From Clostridium ragsdalei P11 (GTDB lineage: Bacteria; Bacillota; Clostridia; Clostridiales; Clostridiaceae), in the NCBI RefSeq assembly GCF_001675165.1, contig NZ_LROS01000014.1, forward strand, positions 1 through 64,000: a stretch of DNA of 64,000 bases, read 5' to 3'. Every line of letters begins with the position of its first letter. Positions within the stretch are counted from its first letter, which is position 1. Below, piece after piece: positions 37,194 to 47,389 of this stretch. A program made the position numbers and the translations under genes. The notes under the pieces were generated by a model. The model worked only from the letters and a program-made list of their open reading frames with translations. It was not told where the DNA came from and did no database searches.

Positions 37194-37212
37194 TTTTAAG
37201 GGGGATTTTATT

Positions 37213-38583
37213 ATGAAAGCATTACTTTTAAAGAATATTGGAACTGTAGTAACATTTAATGACAAAGATGAAATACTTGAAAATGTAGACATATTAGTAG
37301 AAGGTCCAAAAATCACTTCAATAGGTAAGAACCTTAGTGTATCTGATAAGACAGACATAATAGACTGTACCAATCTTGTAGCTTTGCCTGGATTTGTAAA
37401 TACCCATCATCATTTATATCAAACCTTATTTAGAGGAATAAAAGAAGTTCAAGAAAAACCGCTTTTCCCATGGCTTATTGGATTGTACGAATTTTGGAAA
37501 AACATAACTCCCGATGCAGTATATTATGGTGCTTTAGTTGGTTTTAGTGAACTATTAAGAACTGGATGCACCTTAACTTCAGATCATCACTATGTGTTTC
37601 CAAACAATCAGCCTCAAACTTTAATAGATGACGAAATCAGAGCAGCAAAAGAAATAGGAATTCGTTTTACTGCCACAAGAGGTTCTATGTCTTTAGGCAG
37701 AGATCAAGGAGGACTTCCTCCAATGACAGTTGTTCAAGAAGAAGATAAAATATTAGAGGATAGTGATAGACTTATAAGCAAGTATCATGATGTAAATGAT
37801 TTTGCAATGACAAGAATTGCACTAGCGCCCTGCTCACCATTCTCAGTTACGAAAGAGTTAATGCTTGAAACGAAGAAGTTAGCTAGAAAAAGAGGAGTTA
37901 TGATGCATACTCACCTTGCAGAAACGCTGGATGAAGAGAAATTCTGCATTGAAAAATACGGAAGAAGACCTTTTGAACTTATGGAGGAACTTGAATGGGT
38001 TGGCTCTGATGTTTGGTATGCACATGGTATATATCTTAGCGATGCAGAAATAGATAGATTAAATGGAACAGGTATTGCACACTGTCCTTCATCCAACATG
38101 AAGCTCAGCAGTGGAATCTGCAGGACTTCTGAAATTGTTCAAAAAGGTGGGAAAATAAGTATAGGGGTAGACGGAAGTGCTAGTAATGATGGTTCTAATA
38201 TGTGGGAGGAAGTTAGACGTGCCTACCTTCTAAACCATTTAAAGTATGGAACAAAAGGACTTAATGCTTATGAAATATTAAAGATTGCAACAAGAGGTGG
38301 ATCAGATGTGCTTGGAAGAACTGATACTGGAAGACTAGATACCGAAAAAGCTGCAGATATAATATTATTTGATCTTAGCGGAATTGAATATGCAGGATGC
38401 CATGATCCACTTGTTTCATTAGTATGCCTTGGAAACTCAAGTTATACCAAAATGACCATTGTTAACGGAAATATAGTTTCAATAGATGGAAAGCTTATTA
38501 CCATGAATACAGATGAAATAGCAAAAAGCGCTCATAAAATTGCTCAAGATATAGTTAAACATGAAAGAGAAAATAATCTGTAA
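37213..38583 (+). CDS. Amidohydrolase, 8-oxoguanine deaminase-like
   Basis: This protein of about 456 aa is a cytosine-deaminase-like amidohydrolase. Metal ligands are visible: 'GFVNTHHHLYQTLFRG', 'MMHTHLAET', 'WYAHGIYL' and 'SIGVDGSASNDGSNM'. The segment 'AHCPSSNMKLSSGICRT' matches 8-oxoguanine deaminases and the related s-triazine hydrolases, so purine deamination is the leading guess. The ATG at 37213 follows AAGGGGG. It stands between a terminator and a diguanylate cyclase. Confidence 0.82.
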   Translation: MKALLLKNIGTVVTFNDKDEILENVDILVEGPKITSIGKNLSVSDKTDIIDCTNLVALPGFVNTHHHLYQTLFRGIKEVQEKPLFPWLIGLYEFWKNITPDAVYYGALVGFSELLRTGCTLTSDHHYVFPNNQPQTLIDDEIRAAKEIGIRFTATRGSMSLGRDQGGLPPMTVVQEEDKILEDSDRLISKYHDVNDFAMTRIALAPCSPFSVTKELMLETKKLARKRGVMMHTHLAETLDEEKFCIEKYGRRPFELMEELEWVGSDVWYAHGIYLSDAEIDRLNGTGIAHCPSSNMKLSSGICRTSEIVQKGGKISIGVDGSASNDGSNMWEEVRRAYLLNHLKYGTKGLNAYEILKIATRGGSDVLGRTDTGRLDTEKAADIILFDLSGIEYAGCHDPLVSLVCLGNSSYTKMTIVNGNIVSIDGKLITMNTDEIAKSAHKIAQDIVKHERENNL

Positions 38584-38650
38584 GGCTATGAAAATATATA
38601 GATATTATGGTATCATTTTAATAAACCTAAATTAGATTCAAGGTGGTGAT

Positions 38651-39781
38651 ATGACTAATATGATAACATTAATCAGTACAGATATTCTTGCAATTATTGC
38701 ACTTTGTTTTACAATAAATTTGGCTAAAAGAAATGTTGTTATAAATAATAAAAAAAATATGATTTACATATCTGCATCGGTGACTACAATTATTTTACTA
38801 ATTTTAGAAATATCGACTATTTTAATGGGATCTTCAAGCAATAGTAACCTTGTGATACCTTATCGCATAGCTAACATCTTAGGATTTTCGTTGAGTCCTG
38901 TAATTCCTTTTATTCTTTTCTTATTTTTTAATAACGATAATACGAAAAACATTTTACATAATTTCTTTTTAACAATACCTTTATATTTTAATACTTTTAT
39001 TTGCATTTTAAGCTACAAAACAGGCTTTATCTTTTTCGTCAATGCTCAAAATCAATATGCACGAGGAAAATTATTTTTACTACCCACTATAATTAGTATG
39101 TTTTATTATGTGTTGGTTTTAATTATTGTAATCAAAAATAGTATTGAATATGAAATAGAAGATAAAAAAATTATAATTTCTATTTTTTTTATACCCGTAC
39201 TAGGAATCATATTGCAGCTTTTATTTAAAAATATAATACTAATTTGGAGTTGTACATCTATATCTTTGCTGCTATATTATATTTTTTTACTTGAGTTACA
39301 ATTTAGATATGATGTTCAAACTAAAATTAAAAATCGTGCATCATTTGAAAAAGAAATGGGACAGTATGTAAATGGAGATAATAATGCAACAATTGTTATG
39401 TTTGATTTAAACAACTTAAAAGTTACTAATGATAAACATGGACATAAAGCTGGGGATGAAATGATCTTTCATGCAGCAAAAGTTATAGAGGAAAGTTTTA
39501 TGGGCATTGGTACACCATATAGGATTGGTGGTGATGAATTTTGTGTTATTTGTAAGGAAGCTTCAAAAGAATTAGTAGATAGTACTTTATCTTCTTTGGA
39601 TGACTTATTAGTCAAAATAAATCAAAAGAGACAAATAAAGATTGTCCTTGCTTATGGACATGCTTTTTATAGCAAAGACGCAAGTGAAAGTATATATTCT
39701 ACATTTTACAGAGCTGATAAAGCTATGTATACTAACAAAGCAAAATTGAAAGGATTTTATGGCAGAAGAAATACCGATTAA
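38651..39781 (+). CDS. Membrane-bound diguanylate cyclase
   Basis: This 376-aa protein has about seven transmembrane helices in the first 220 residues, then a GGDEF domain with an intact 'GGDEF' active site near residue 293 and 'NDKHGHKAGDEM'. It should make c-di-GMP in response to a membrane signal. No separate inhibitory I-site (RxxD) is clear. AGGTGGTG precedes the ATG. Confidence 0.92.
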   Translation: MTNMITLISTDILAIIALCFTINLAKRNVVINNKKNMIYISASVTTIILLILEISTILMGSSSNSNLVIPYRIANILGFSLSPVIPFILFLFFNNDNTKNILHNFFLTIPLYFNTFICILSYKTGFIFFVNAQNQYARGKLFLLPTIISMFYYVLVLIIVIKNSIEYEIEDKKIIISIFFIPVLGIILQLLFKNIILIWSCTSISLLLYYIFLLELQFRYDVQTKIKNRASFEKEMGQYVNGDNNATIVMFDLNNLKVTNDKHGHKAGDEMIFHAAKVIEESFMGIGTPYRIGGDEFCVICKEASKELVDSTLSSLDDLLVKINQKRQIKIVLAYGHAFYSKDASESIYSTFYRADKAMYTNKAKLKGFYGRRNTD

Positions 39782-39785
39782 TAAT

Positions 39786-39857
39786 AAACTTTGCTATAAG
39801 TATGGTACAAAAGTTACTGACAAAACTTACAAATTCAATGGATTTGTAAGTTTTAAA
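39786..39857 (+). pseudogene. Decayed fragment of the DUF4130 gene
   Basis: AAACTTTGCTATAAGTATGG at 39785-39804 is one substitution from 34251-34270 in the DUF4130 gene, and 'TTCAATGGATTTGTAAG' reappears after an internal deletion. The order and strand are the same as in the intact gene. It runs into a long perfect hairpin. Confidence 0.8.
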
Positions 39858-39906
39858 GAGGCAGGTTCCTTAGATAGGATTCACTATCTAAGGAACCTGC
39901 CTCTTT
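39855..39906. repeat. Perfect 23-bp inverted repeat (hairpin)
   Basis: Bases 39855-39877 are exactly complementary to 39884-39906, with a 6-nt loop. The length and perfection exceed the other terminators here. It may end transcription of the diguanylate cyclase, or be the end of a mobile element that took the DUF4130 fragment. Confidence 0.85.
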
Positions 39907-39983
39907 GTCTGATAAACAAAGTTCTAATCATCAGATAAAAAATATCCGTCGCATCTTTGACTTGCTATTTTCTTTCAAATGTA

Positions 39984-40991
39984 TTATAAAAATGTCTTGT
40001 AATCATCATAATTCTTTTTTAAAAGTTCTGGAGTATTTAAGCCATATGGACATCTACTCATACACTTGTTACAGTGAATACAGTCCTCTATTTTTTTCAT
40101 CTTCTCCTGCCATTCTTCTGATAAGTATACATTCTGCGGTGCACGGCGGAGAAGAAGACTCATCCTTGCACAATCATTAATTTGAATTCCAGCAGAGCAG
40201 GGCATACAATACCCGCATCCACGACAGAAGTCACCGGATAATTCCTTTCTGTCATGTTCAATCTGTTTTTTCATATCTTCTGTCAAAACTGGTGGATTAT
40301 CATTATAGGACAAGAATTCATCCAGTTCACTCTCACGCTGTATACCCCAGATTGGAGCAACATGTTCAAACTGTGCAAGATATGCATATGCCATGGCAGA
40401 GTTTGTAATAAGTCCTCCTGATAAAGCTTTCATTGCAATAAAACCCATATTATTTTTCTTGCATGCTTTCACAATTTCTATATCTGCATCGCTTGCAAGG
40501 TAACAAAATGGGAACTGCAGCGTATCATATAAATTTGATTCTATTGCCTCTTTTGCTACTGCCAATCTGTGATTTGTAATTCCAATAAAACGAATTTTTC
40601 CCTGTTTCTTTGCCTCAAGCATTGCATCATAAAGTCCCGATTCATCGCCAGGTTTTGGACAAAATGCAGGATTATGAAACTGATAGATATCAATATAATT
40701 TGTCTTAAGATTTTTAAGGCTCTGCTCTAAATCCTTCCAAAAATCATCCGCATTTTGTGCTGCTGTTTTTGTACTTATAGTAATCTTATCTCTTATGTAA
40801 GAAAAGGCAGCTCCAAGCTTTTCCTCACTGTCCGAATACGCTCTTGCAGTATCAAAATAATTGATACCATTATAAAATGCCTTCTGCAATAAATATACGG
40901 CATCTTTCTTTGAAATACGCTGTATTGGAAGTGACCCAAATCCATTTTTGCTTACAACTAGTCCAGTTTTTCCTAATGTTACAGTTTGCAT
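39984..40991 (-). CDS. Aldo/keto reductase with 4Fe-4S clusters
   Basis: This 335-aa protein has an N-terminal AKR barrel with the catalytic set Asp ('YFDTARAYSDSE'), Lys and His ('YQFHNPAF'). The C-terminal 100 residues hold two Cys clusters ('CRGCGYCMPC' and 'CIHCNKCMSRCPYGL'), so it belongs to the ferredoxin-bearing AKR group of anaerobes. Substrate unknown. Base composition is a little higher in GC than the neighbours. AGGGAGG precedes the ATG. Confidence 0.93.
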   Translation of the reverse strand: MQTVTLGKTGLVVSKNGFGSLPIQRISKKDAVYLLQKAFYNGINYFDTARAYSDSEEKLGAAFSYIRDKITISTKTAAQNADDFWKDLEQSLKNLKTNYIDIYQFHNPAFCPKPGDESGLYDAMLEAKKQGKIRFIGITNHRLAVAKEAIESNLYDTLQFPFCYLASDADIEIVKACKKNNMGFIAMKALSGGLITNSAMAYAYLAQFEHVAPIWGIQRESELDEFLSYNDNPPVLTEDMKKQIEHDRKELSGDFCRGCGYCMPCSAGIQINDCARMSLLLRRAPQNVYLSEEWQEKMKKIEDCIHCNKCMSRCPYGLNTPELLKKNYDDYKTFL

Positions 40992-41051
40992 ATTATCAGC
41001 CTCCCTAAAACTTTAGATATTATTATACACCATTGCTAAAAAAATTTATGG

Positions 41052-42767
41052 TTATAATTTAAACTTTTGTACAAGTTCATTAAGTTTTTGAGCACTGCCT
41101 GACTGGATTTGTGCGGTTTTAGCTGCCTGCTCAATTCCCTGTGTTGTTTCATTTATACTTTCTTTTATCACAAATGCATCTTCTGAAGATTTCTGAGCTA
41201 CTTCTGCCATATTCTGTGCTGCTTCACTCACCTGATTCATGGTTGCAGTAAGTTCTTCTGACATAGCCGCAATTTCTTCCGACGTTTTACTTACAAATTC
41301 AGCCTCACTATAATATTGATTTCCCATACTTCCAAAAGCTTCAAATCCTTTACCCACATCTATATGTACAAAATCCAATATATCATTGCTGTTCAATGAC
41401 ATGTTTTCAAATGCCTCTTGGACCTTTGAAATAGTGTCCTGAATACCAGTTGTTGCTTCTGAAGACTGCTCCGCAAGATTTCTTACCTCATCCGCAACTA
41501 CAGCAAATCCCTTTCCTTTTTCTCCAGCTCTTGCTGCTTCTATTGCTGCGTTTAATGCAAGTAAATTGGTCTGCTGTGCTATGCTCGATATCGTATCAGC
41601 CATAATTTTTATGTTTTCTACTACTTTACCATCTTCAATTGCCTTCAACGTTTTTTCTCTTTTTTCATTATAGACTTTTGTTGTTTGTTGGATTGCCCTT
41701 TTACCACTTTCCTGTACAGTTAAAGCATGTTCTTTTGACTGGTTTGCACTATTACTTCCATCTAAAGATTTTTGTGAAAGCTCACTTATACTAGAATTAA
41801 CCTCCTGGATAGATGCTGTAATTTCTTCAGTAGATGCACTTGTTTCTTGTACTCCAGATGCAATATTGTTAACAGCATTTTGCATGTTTTCAGTTTTAGA
41901 ATAAAGCTCCTCAACAACAGCAGATAATTCTTCGCTGGCCGCACTCATATCCTGAGAATTTTCCATTATATTGTGAATGAGCTTTTTTATATTGTCTCTA
42001 GCATTTGTAAGCGCAGCTGCAGTTTCTCCAAATTCGTCTTTTCTAGTAATTGAAGATTTATATGATAAATCATATTTCTCTAGTTTATGTGCAAAATTAA
42101 GTAAGTCATGAAGTACCTTGTTTATGTCATTTGATGTAAGTAGCCCTATCAATATTGCAAGAGCAAATCCAAAAATTATCAATATAGCCATTATTACACT
42201 TGACATATTATATAATTTTGTATTGTTTTGATTATTGTTTTTTGCATAATTGAGGTTTAAGCTTATTAAATCATTTAAACTTTTAGACATGTTTTCTCTC
42301 GTAGGCGTAGCTTTACTTAGCAGTTCATTTTCCGCGGATTCGTAGTCTTTTTTTGATGAAAAATTATCGATATTTTCAACTTCATCCTTATAACTTTTCA
42401 ATTGACTTTTAAATGTTTCCCAAGTACTCTTTTCTGAAGCGTCCATTTCAAATGTATCAAGAGTTTTAACATATTCGGCATTATTGCTCTCTTTGGCATT
42501 TATATCTTTTTCAGCATCTTGCCTTTTTATATCACTCTTTTGATAAACCATCTTTAAAGTATCTGATCTTATATCAGATAAATTCCTATTCATATCGGAT
42601 AACTTATAAACAATCTGCATGTTTTGATTGTACATATTCTGGGAATTACTTGAAACCTTCTTTAAAGATATTGTTCCCACTATTCCTACAATTAAAATCA
42701 ATACAGCCACAATTAAATAGGAAATAAGTAATCTTACTTTTACTCTTGCATTTTTCAAAAAGCTCAT
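41052..42767 (-). CDS. Methyl-accepting chemotaxis protein
   Basis: This 571-aa protein has TM1 (about 12-34), a four-helix-bundle extracellular sensor (about 35-188), TM2 (about 190-212), HAMP and a long cytosolic signalling domain with the hairpin tip '[21 protein letters not shown]' region (41530-41600). It should sense a ligand and control CheA. The ligand is unknown. GAGGAGGG precedes the ATG. Confidence 0.95.
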   Translation of the reverse strand: MSFLKNARVKVRLLISYLIVAVLILIVGIVGTISLKKVSSNSQNMYNQNMQIVYKLSDMNRNLSDIRSDTLKMVYQKSDIKRQDAEKDINAKESNNAEYVKTLDTFEMDASEKSTWETFKSQLKSYKDEVENIDNFSSKKDYESAENELLSKATPTRENMSKSLNDLISLNLNYAKNNNQNNTKLYNMSSVIMAILIIFGFALAILIGLLTSNDINKVLHDLLNFAHKLEKYDLSYKSSITRKDEFGETAAALTNARDNIKKLIHNIMENSQDMSAASEELSAVVEELYSKTENMQNAVNNIASGVQETSASTEEITASIQEVNSSISELSQKSLDGSNSANQSKEHALTVQESGKRAIQQTTKVYNEKREKTLKAIEDGKVVENIKIMADTISSIAQQTNLLALNAAIEAARAGEKGKGFAVVADEVRNLAEQSSEATTGIQDTISKVQEAFENMSLNSNDILDFVHIDVGKGFEAFGSMGNQYYSEAEFVSKTSEEIAAMSEELTATMNQVSEAAQNMAEVAQKSSEDAFVIKESINETTQGIEQAAKTAQIQSGSAQKLNELVQKFKL

Positions 42768-42992
42768 TAGAGTCCCTCCTCGTATTAAACAAAATAAATA
42801 TAATGTATAGTTATTTTAAAAATTAGATTTAAATAAATAGTAATAGCTTAAACATAGACTATTTATTTTTAACAGTAAAAATTTATATTAACAAAGTTAC
42901 ATATAAGTGGTATTATAGGAATTGTTAGTAATGCTTAAATATTATTAATGATACTAAAAGTAATAAAAACAAAATAGTAACTATATTTTAAT
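42768..42992. other. Intergenic region
   Basis: AT-rich DNA without a gene. It must hold the chemoreceptor promoter (leftward) and the thi4 promoter (rightward). Confidence 0.4.
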
Positions 42993-43080
42993 GGGGAGCT
43001 CATGTTTTGGGCTGAGAAAGGACTAGTAAGTACCTGACTCTTATAACTTGATCGGAGTAATGTCCGCGTAGGGAAGGTTT
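42993..43080 (+). ncRNA. TPP riboswitch
   Basis: The THI-element core is present: GGGGAGCT, then GGCTGAGAAAG, then CTTGATCGGAGTAATGTCCG and CGTAGGGAAG. It senses thiamine pyrophosphate. It lies in front of a terminator and the Thi4 gene, so high TPP should stop transcription. Confidence 0.95.
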
Positions 43081-43089
43081 AAAATATTT

Positions 43090-43119
43090 AGCACACCTGT
43101 TTCTACGGGTGTGCTTTTT
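43090..43119 (+). terminator. Riboswitch expression-platform terminator
   Basis: GCACACC pairs with GGTGTGC and five T follow. It lies 10 nt after the TPP aptamer and about 36 nt before the start codon. Confidence 0.88.
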
Positions 43120-43155
43120 AATTTATAAATTTATATAGTAAAGGAGTAAAGAAAA

Positions 43156-43938
43156 ATGTACTTAGAAGACACAAAAATTTCAAAGGCCATTATTGATACT
43201 TACAAAAATAAACTAGAGGATGTTTTACATTCAGATGTAATTATTGTTGGAGGAGGGCCTTCAGGTTTAGTAGCTGCAAGCTATCTTGCTAAAGCTGGAA
43301 TTAAAACAACCCTTTTAGAGCGCAGCTTGAGTATTGGCGGCGGCATGTGGGGCGGCGGTATGATGATGAATCAGATCGTTATTCAAGAAAGTGCTAAAAG
43401 CATCCTTGATGAATCTAACATTGGATACAAAAAATATGAAGAAAATTACTATACAGCTGATTCCATTGAATGTGTTTCTGGACTTACTTTCAATGCAGCA
43501 CAAGCCGGAGCCAGAATATTAAATTTGATTACAGTAGAAGATGTAATCGTTAAGGATAAATGTATTTCAGGTCTAGTTATTAATTGGGCCGCTGTTGAAA
43601 AAACAAGAATGCCTATTGATCCTATAATGATAGAATCAAAGTATGTTCTTGATGCTACCGGACATGATGCATCAGTTGTGAATAAATTAGTAACCAGAAT
43701 GGGAAATGTTTTAAACACTCCTAATGGAACTTTGGAAGGTGAAAAGCCAATGTGGGCAAATCGAGGAGAAGAACAAGTTGTTGAAAATACTCGTGAAGTT
43801 TACCCTGGCCTTTATGTATCTGGTATGGCTGCCAATGCAACTTTTGGTGGTCAAAGAATGGGACCAATTTTTGGAGGTATGTTAATTTCAGGACAGAAAG
43901 TTGCCCAGGAACTAATAAAGAAAATTAAAAATTGTTAA
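43156..43938 (+). CDS. thi4: Thi4-family thiazole synthase (sulfide-dependent type)
   Basis: This 260-aa protein is Thi4/ThiM1-like: FAD/NAD-binding 'IIVGGGPSGLVAASYLAKAG', 'SIGGGMWGGGMMMNQIV' and 'DATGHDASVV' (all within the first 180 residues). It makes the thiazole precursor of thiamine. The sulfur-donor Cys of yeast Thi4 lies after the GHD motif; no Cys is found there here, so a catalytic, sulfide-using enzyme is expected, as in archaea. A TPP riboswitch controls it. No other thi gene is nearby. Confidence 0.92.
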   Translation: MYLEDTKISKAIIDTYKNKLEDVLHSDVIIVGGGPSGLVAASYLAKAGIKTTLLERSLSIGGGMWGGGMMMNQIVIQESAKSILDESNIGYKKYEENYYTADSIECVSGLTFNAAQAGARILNLITVEDVIVKDKCISGLVINWAAVEKTRMPIDPIMIESKYVLDATGHDASVVNKLVTRMGNVLNTPNGTLEGEKPMWANRGEEQVVENTREVYPGLYVSGMAANATFGGQRMGPIFGGMLISGQKVAQELIKKIKNC

Positions 43939-44044
43939 CATATGGACATGCATAGGTTAATTAATTTATTTAATATTTAAAATAAAAACGTATCCTGCAG
44001 GATAGACACAGAAATGATATCGTGTATAATCTTACAGGGTACTC

Positions 44045-44097
44045 TTATCTGATGGCTACCTACTGTAACACTCCCACTAAGTAAAATTCATTGATAT
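44045..44097 (-). repeat. Dispersed repeat copy A
   Basis: TTATCTGATGGCTACC, then TACTGTAACACTCCC, then ACTAAGTAA and ATTCATTGATA. It matches copies at 47.25 and 50.18 kb at most positions over about 50 bp and the end of the 18.6-kb element over about 31 bp. It abuts the stop of the acetyltransferase gene. Confidence 0.85.
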
Positions 44098-44853
44098 TTA
44101 ATCAATAGCCTTAGGTATCATTTTCTCAAATGTCTTATCAGATAAGATTTCATTTGTAACAAATTTGCCATTATAAAACAAACTATATGTAGTAAATGGT
44201 GCTGGAGACATTCTTGCTTCTTTAGTTGATTCAAATCGGATTGATTTAAAGGCAATTTTTTTCTCGGAAGCAACCTTTTCAATGATAGGCACATACTTTG
44301 CAGTAAATGGACACTGATTTGAATAATACAAAACAAAACCTTGTTCTTTAATTGAAGGTACTTTTATATGCTTCATAAAACATGGTTTAGGTGCATTTTC
44401 ACTAAATGGCAAATAGAATAATTCATAGAAAGGCTCTGAAGTATCAGCCAATTGAAATTTCTTATATTTTAAATACTTAGGATCTGAAATATATGGAATT
44501 TTCTTTTTAGCAGACAATATGACTAACCCTAATTTTCCTTTTTCCCTACTATCAGAAATACAGGCATTCAAAAGTTCATTTGAATATCCCTTTCCTTTAA
44601 ATCGCCCTGATACCCACAGGCAGTCAATAAACATATAGCCCTTTGCCTCAATAGGACACCATGCATTTTCTGCTGGCACATATTCTATAAAACACTTTCC
44701 CCTTACATTTCCTTTTAAAAATACCAGACCTTCTTTAAAACGTTTCTTCAGCCATTCTTTTTTTGAAACAACCTGGCAATCTTTATTGCCTGAAATTGCA
44801 CAGCAAATATGTTCTCTCTCTATATTTTCTTCCGTAATCCTTATTAATTCCAT
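44098..44853 (-). CDS. GNAT acetyltransferase with YoaP-like C-terminus
   Basis: This 251-aa protein has a GNAT-type N-terminal half ('FIDCLWVSGRFKGKGYSNELL' acetyl-CoA loop region) and a C-terminal half matching the YoaP domain with a 'YSNQCPFTAKYVP' Cys. The substrate is unknown. GGAAGGTG precedes the ATG. Its 3' end touches a dispersed repeat. Confidence 0.85.
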   Translation of the reverse strand: MELIRITEENIEREHICCAISGNKDCQVVSKKEWLKKRFKEGLVFLKGNVRGKCFIEYVPAENAWCPIEAKGYMFIDCLWVSGRFKGKGYSNELLNACISDSREKGKLGLVILSAKKKIPYISDPKYLKYKKFQLADTSEPFYELFYLPFSENAPKPCFMKHIKVPSIKEQGFVLYYSNQCPFTAKYVPIIEKVASEKKIAFKSIRFESTKEARMSPAPFTTYSLFYNGKFVTNEILSDKTFEKMIPKAID

Positions 44854-45091
44854 TTTAGCACCTTCCTAGATTTCATTTTTCTTTTATAATATATCAAAAA
44901 TAGCATGACAACTGCATGTCATATTTGATAGTTATATTTCTTATAAATTCATATTTTCTGCATAATCAAGAGTATAACTTAATCCACAGTAAATAGAAAC
45001 ATATACTCTTTATTAAAAGTAGAAAATGAACCTAATTTATGATATATTGTTAATAAAATATTTCACAAAATTATGAGAGAAGGAATTGTAA

Positions 45092-45925
45092 ATGGAGAAA
45101 ATTTTTCAATCATTGATTAATACTGCGCCAGTCATAAGTGAAGCACTTGAAGGAAATACAGTTATCACAATTTGGGATAAAGAAAAATGTATATATGCTC
45201 TAGACAGTAAAAATAAAAAATCTACTGTAAAAGTCGGAGACAAGACTAATATGAATCTCATAAAAAATGTTGGTGCCAGTGATACCATTTTTAATAAAAA
45301 AGAAACATTTAGAGCTGTATTTAATAAAAATGAACATGGTATAGATGCTAAAGTTACCATAATTCCTGCAATTAATAAAGATAGCCAAGTTGTCGGAGTA
45401 TTAATTTTATCAACAGATATAGAAGACCTCATAAAAATTAAAAATTCCTCTTCAGAATTAAAGAGTTCTCTTCAAGAAACAAGCTCAAGTATATCAGAAA
45501 TTACTAGCGATGCTGTTAAATTATCTGAAAAATTAAATTATATTATAGAAAATACTGAAGTAACAAAAAAACTAATAACTGAAAGCAATGAGGCTATTAC
45601 CTTAATTGAAAGCATCTCAAAACAATCTAACCTTCTTGGACTCAATGCTGCAATAGAGTCTTCAAGAGCTGGAGAATACGGAAAAGGTTTCTCCGTAGTA
45701 GCAGGAGAAATGAGAAAATTGGCATCAAATAGTAGTGAATCTTCCAAAAAGATCTCTTCGGCACTTGTTGAAATGAACAATAATATGAAAGTAATAATAG
45801 ATACTATAAATGAATTAGGCGAAATAGCCACAACTCAAGCTGGCTCATTAGAAGAAGTATCTGCAGCAGTAACACAAATCACTGAAAATTCACAGATATT
45901 GGTTGATAATATGAAGTTACATTAA
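45092..45925 (+). CDS. Soluble chemoreceptor-like protein
   Basis: This 277-aa protein has no transmembrane segment. Residues about 1-120 form a sensor of PAS/GAF-like shape ('[14 protein letters not shown]'), followed by a shortened MCP signalling domain with '[22 protein letters not shown]' near residues 170-190. It is a short cytosolic receptor type common in clostridia. Its signal is unknown. Confidence 0.85.
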   Translation: MEKIFQSLINTAPVISEALEGNTVITIWDKEKCIYALDSKNKKSTVKVGDKTNMNLIKNVGASDTIFNKKETFRAVFNKNEHGIDAKVTIIPAINKDSQVVGVLILSTDIEDLIKIKNSSSELKSSLQETSSSISEITSDAVKLSEKLNYIIENTEVTKKLITESNEAITLIESISKQSNLLGLNAAIESSRAGEYGKGFSVVAGEMRKLASNSSESSKKISSALVEMNNNMKVIIDTINELGEIATTQAGSLEEVSAAVTQITENSQILVDNMKLH

Positions 45926-45977
45926 TTATGGGTTGAAAAACCTCATTTAACTTTTTCTCAATTTTGTGATTAATTAA

Positions 45978-46015
45978 TAATGCATCACCCTTGTATAGTA
46001 TAAGGTGATGCATTA
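45978..46015. terminator. Terminator hairpin
   Basis: TAATGCATCACC pairs perfectly with GGTGATGCATTA across a 14-nt loop. It lies between two convergent genes; the T-run is weak on both strands. Confidence 0.65.
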
Positions 46016-46063
46016 TATATAAAATACCCTATGCTGTCCTTTTATCCGATGACTATAGCATAA

Positions 46064-47230
46064 CTATCTAATAATTCTTACCATTACAACTCCATCGATT
46101 GCCTTAATTTTTTCCAATACTTCGGAAGTTACATTTCCATCAACATCTATTATATTGTATGCAATTTTTCCCTTATGACTATTTAACAGACTGGCAATAT
46201 TTATTTCATTTTGTGCTAATATAGTTGTTACCTGTCCAACCATATTAGGAACATTAATATTTCCCACTAAAAGTCTTATGTGACCTTTATACTCTAAATC
46301 ACAATTTGGGAAATTTACTGAATTTTTAATAGTACCTCTTTCAAGAAAATTTCTAAGTTCCTCTACTGCCATAGCTGCACAATTTTCCTCCGATTCAGGC
46401 GTTGAAGCTCCTAAATGAGGAATTGTAATAATATTGTCATTTCCTATTAATTCATCCTCTGGGAAATCTGTAATATAGCAGCTTACAGTGCCATCTTCTA
46501 TTGCTTCAAGTAAATCTTTATTTACAACTAGTCCACCTCTTGCTATGTTTATTATTTTCATACCTTTTTTCATAATTGCAAACTTTTCTTTATTAATCAT
46601 ACCTTTTGTATTATTATTTAATGGAACATGAATAGTAATATAATCTGCTTCAGCAAGTAAGTTATCAAAATTCGTCTCTTTTTCTACCTTTCGAGAAAGG
46701 TTCCATGCTGAATCTACAGATATGTATGGGTCATACCCTATTACCTCCATACCAAGTGCAAGTGCATCATTGGCAACTGCTGCACCTATAGCACCAAGTC
46801 CTATAATTCCAAGCTTTTTTCCTTTAATTTCTGGGCCTTGAAACTGGCTTTTGGATTTCTCCACTAACTTTACAACATCTTCACCTTTTCCTTTAAGAGA
46901 CTTAGCCCAATTTATTCCCCTATATATCTTTCTTGAAGAAAGAAAGAGAGATGCTAAAACTAACTCTTTAACACCATTTGCATTAGCTCCTGGTGTATTA
47001 AATACAACAATTCCATTTTCAGAACATTTGTCTATTGGTATATTGTTAACTCCAGCTCCTGCCCTTGCAATTGCTTTAAGATTTTGAGGAAGTTCGGCAT
47101 TAAGTAAATTGAAACTTCTAAGAAGAATTCCGTCTGGATTATCGAAATTTTCCCCAATCTCATATAAATCATTTGGCATTGTATTAAGTTTTTCTTGTGA
47201 AATGTTATTGTACTTTTGAATTTTAAACAT
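46064..47230 (-). CDS. serA: D-3-phosphoglycerate dehydrogenase with ACT domain
   Basis: This 388-aa protein has the NAD-binding 'GLGAIGAAVA', catalytic Arg ('NIARGGLVV'), Glu and His ('PHLGAST'), and a C-terminal ACT domain (about 315-388) for allosteric control, probably by serine. It opens the serine pathway. Length fits the short bacterial type. No serC or serB is nearby. AGGGGGC precedes the ATG. Confidence 0.94.
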   Translation of the reverse strand: MFKIQKYNNISQEKLNTMPNDLYEIGENFDNPDGILLRSFNLLNAELPQNLKAIARAGAGVNNIPIDKCSENGIVVFNTPGANANGVKELVLASLFLSSRKIYRGINWAKSLKGKGEDVVKLVEKSKSQFQGPEIKGKKLGIIGLGAIGAAVANDALALGMEVIGYDPYISVDSAWNLSRKVEKETNFDNLLAEADYITIHVPLNNNTKGMINKEKFAIMKKGMKIINIARGGLVVNKDLLEAIEDGTVSCYITDFPEDELIGNDNIITIPHLGASTPESEENCAAMAVEELRNFLERGTIKNSVNFPNCDLEYKGHIRLLVGNINVPNMVGQVTTILAQNEINIASLLNSHKGKIAYNIIDVDGNVTSEVLEKIKAIDGVVMVRIIR

Positions 47231-47250
47231 TTAATTGCCCCCTATATCGT

Positions 47251-47305
47251 TTATCTGATGGCTGCCTACTGTAATACTCCCACTAAGTAACATTCCTTGA
47301 TAGAA
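47251..47305 (-). repeat. Dispersed repeat copy B
   Basis: Same orientation as copy A, with a few substitutions (GCTGCC for GCTACC, TAATACT for TAACACT). It lies 20 bp upstream of the serA start. Confidence 0.85.
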
Positions 47306-47389
47306 AATAGCTTGACCATTTGTCAGATTTATTATTATATTATCAAAATTCAAGCATTTGGGCAACTCCTCTATAGAAATTAATGTATT

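Noticed and set aside
41052-42767. CRISPR-like regular repeats in the chemoreceptor region
   Set aside because: The regularity comes from heptad coding in the signalling domain, with no direct repeats or spacers.
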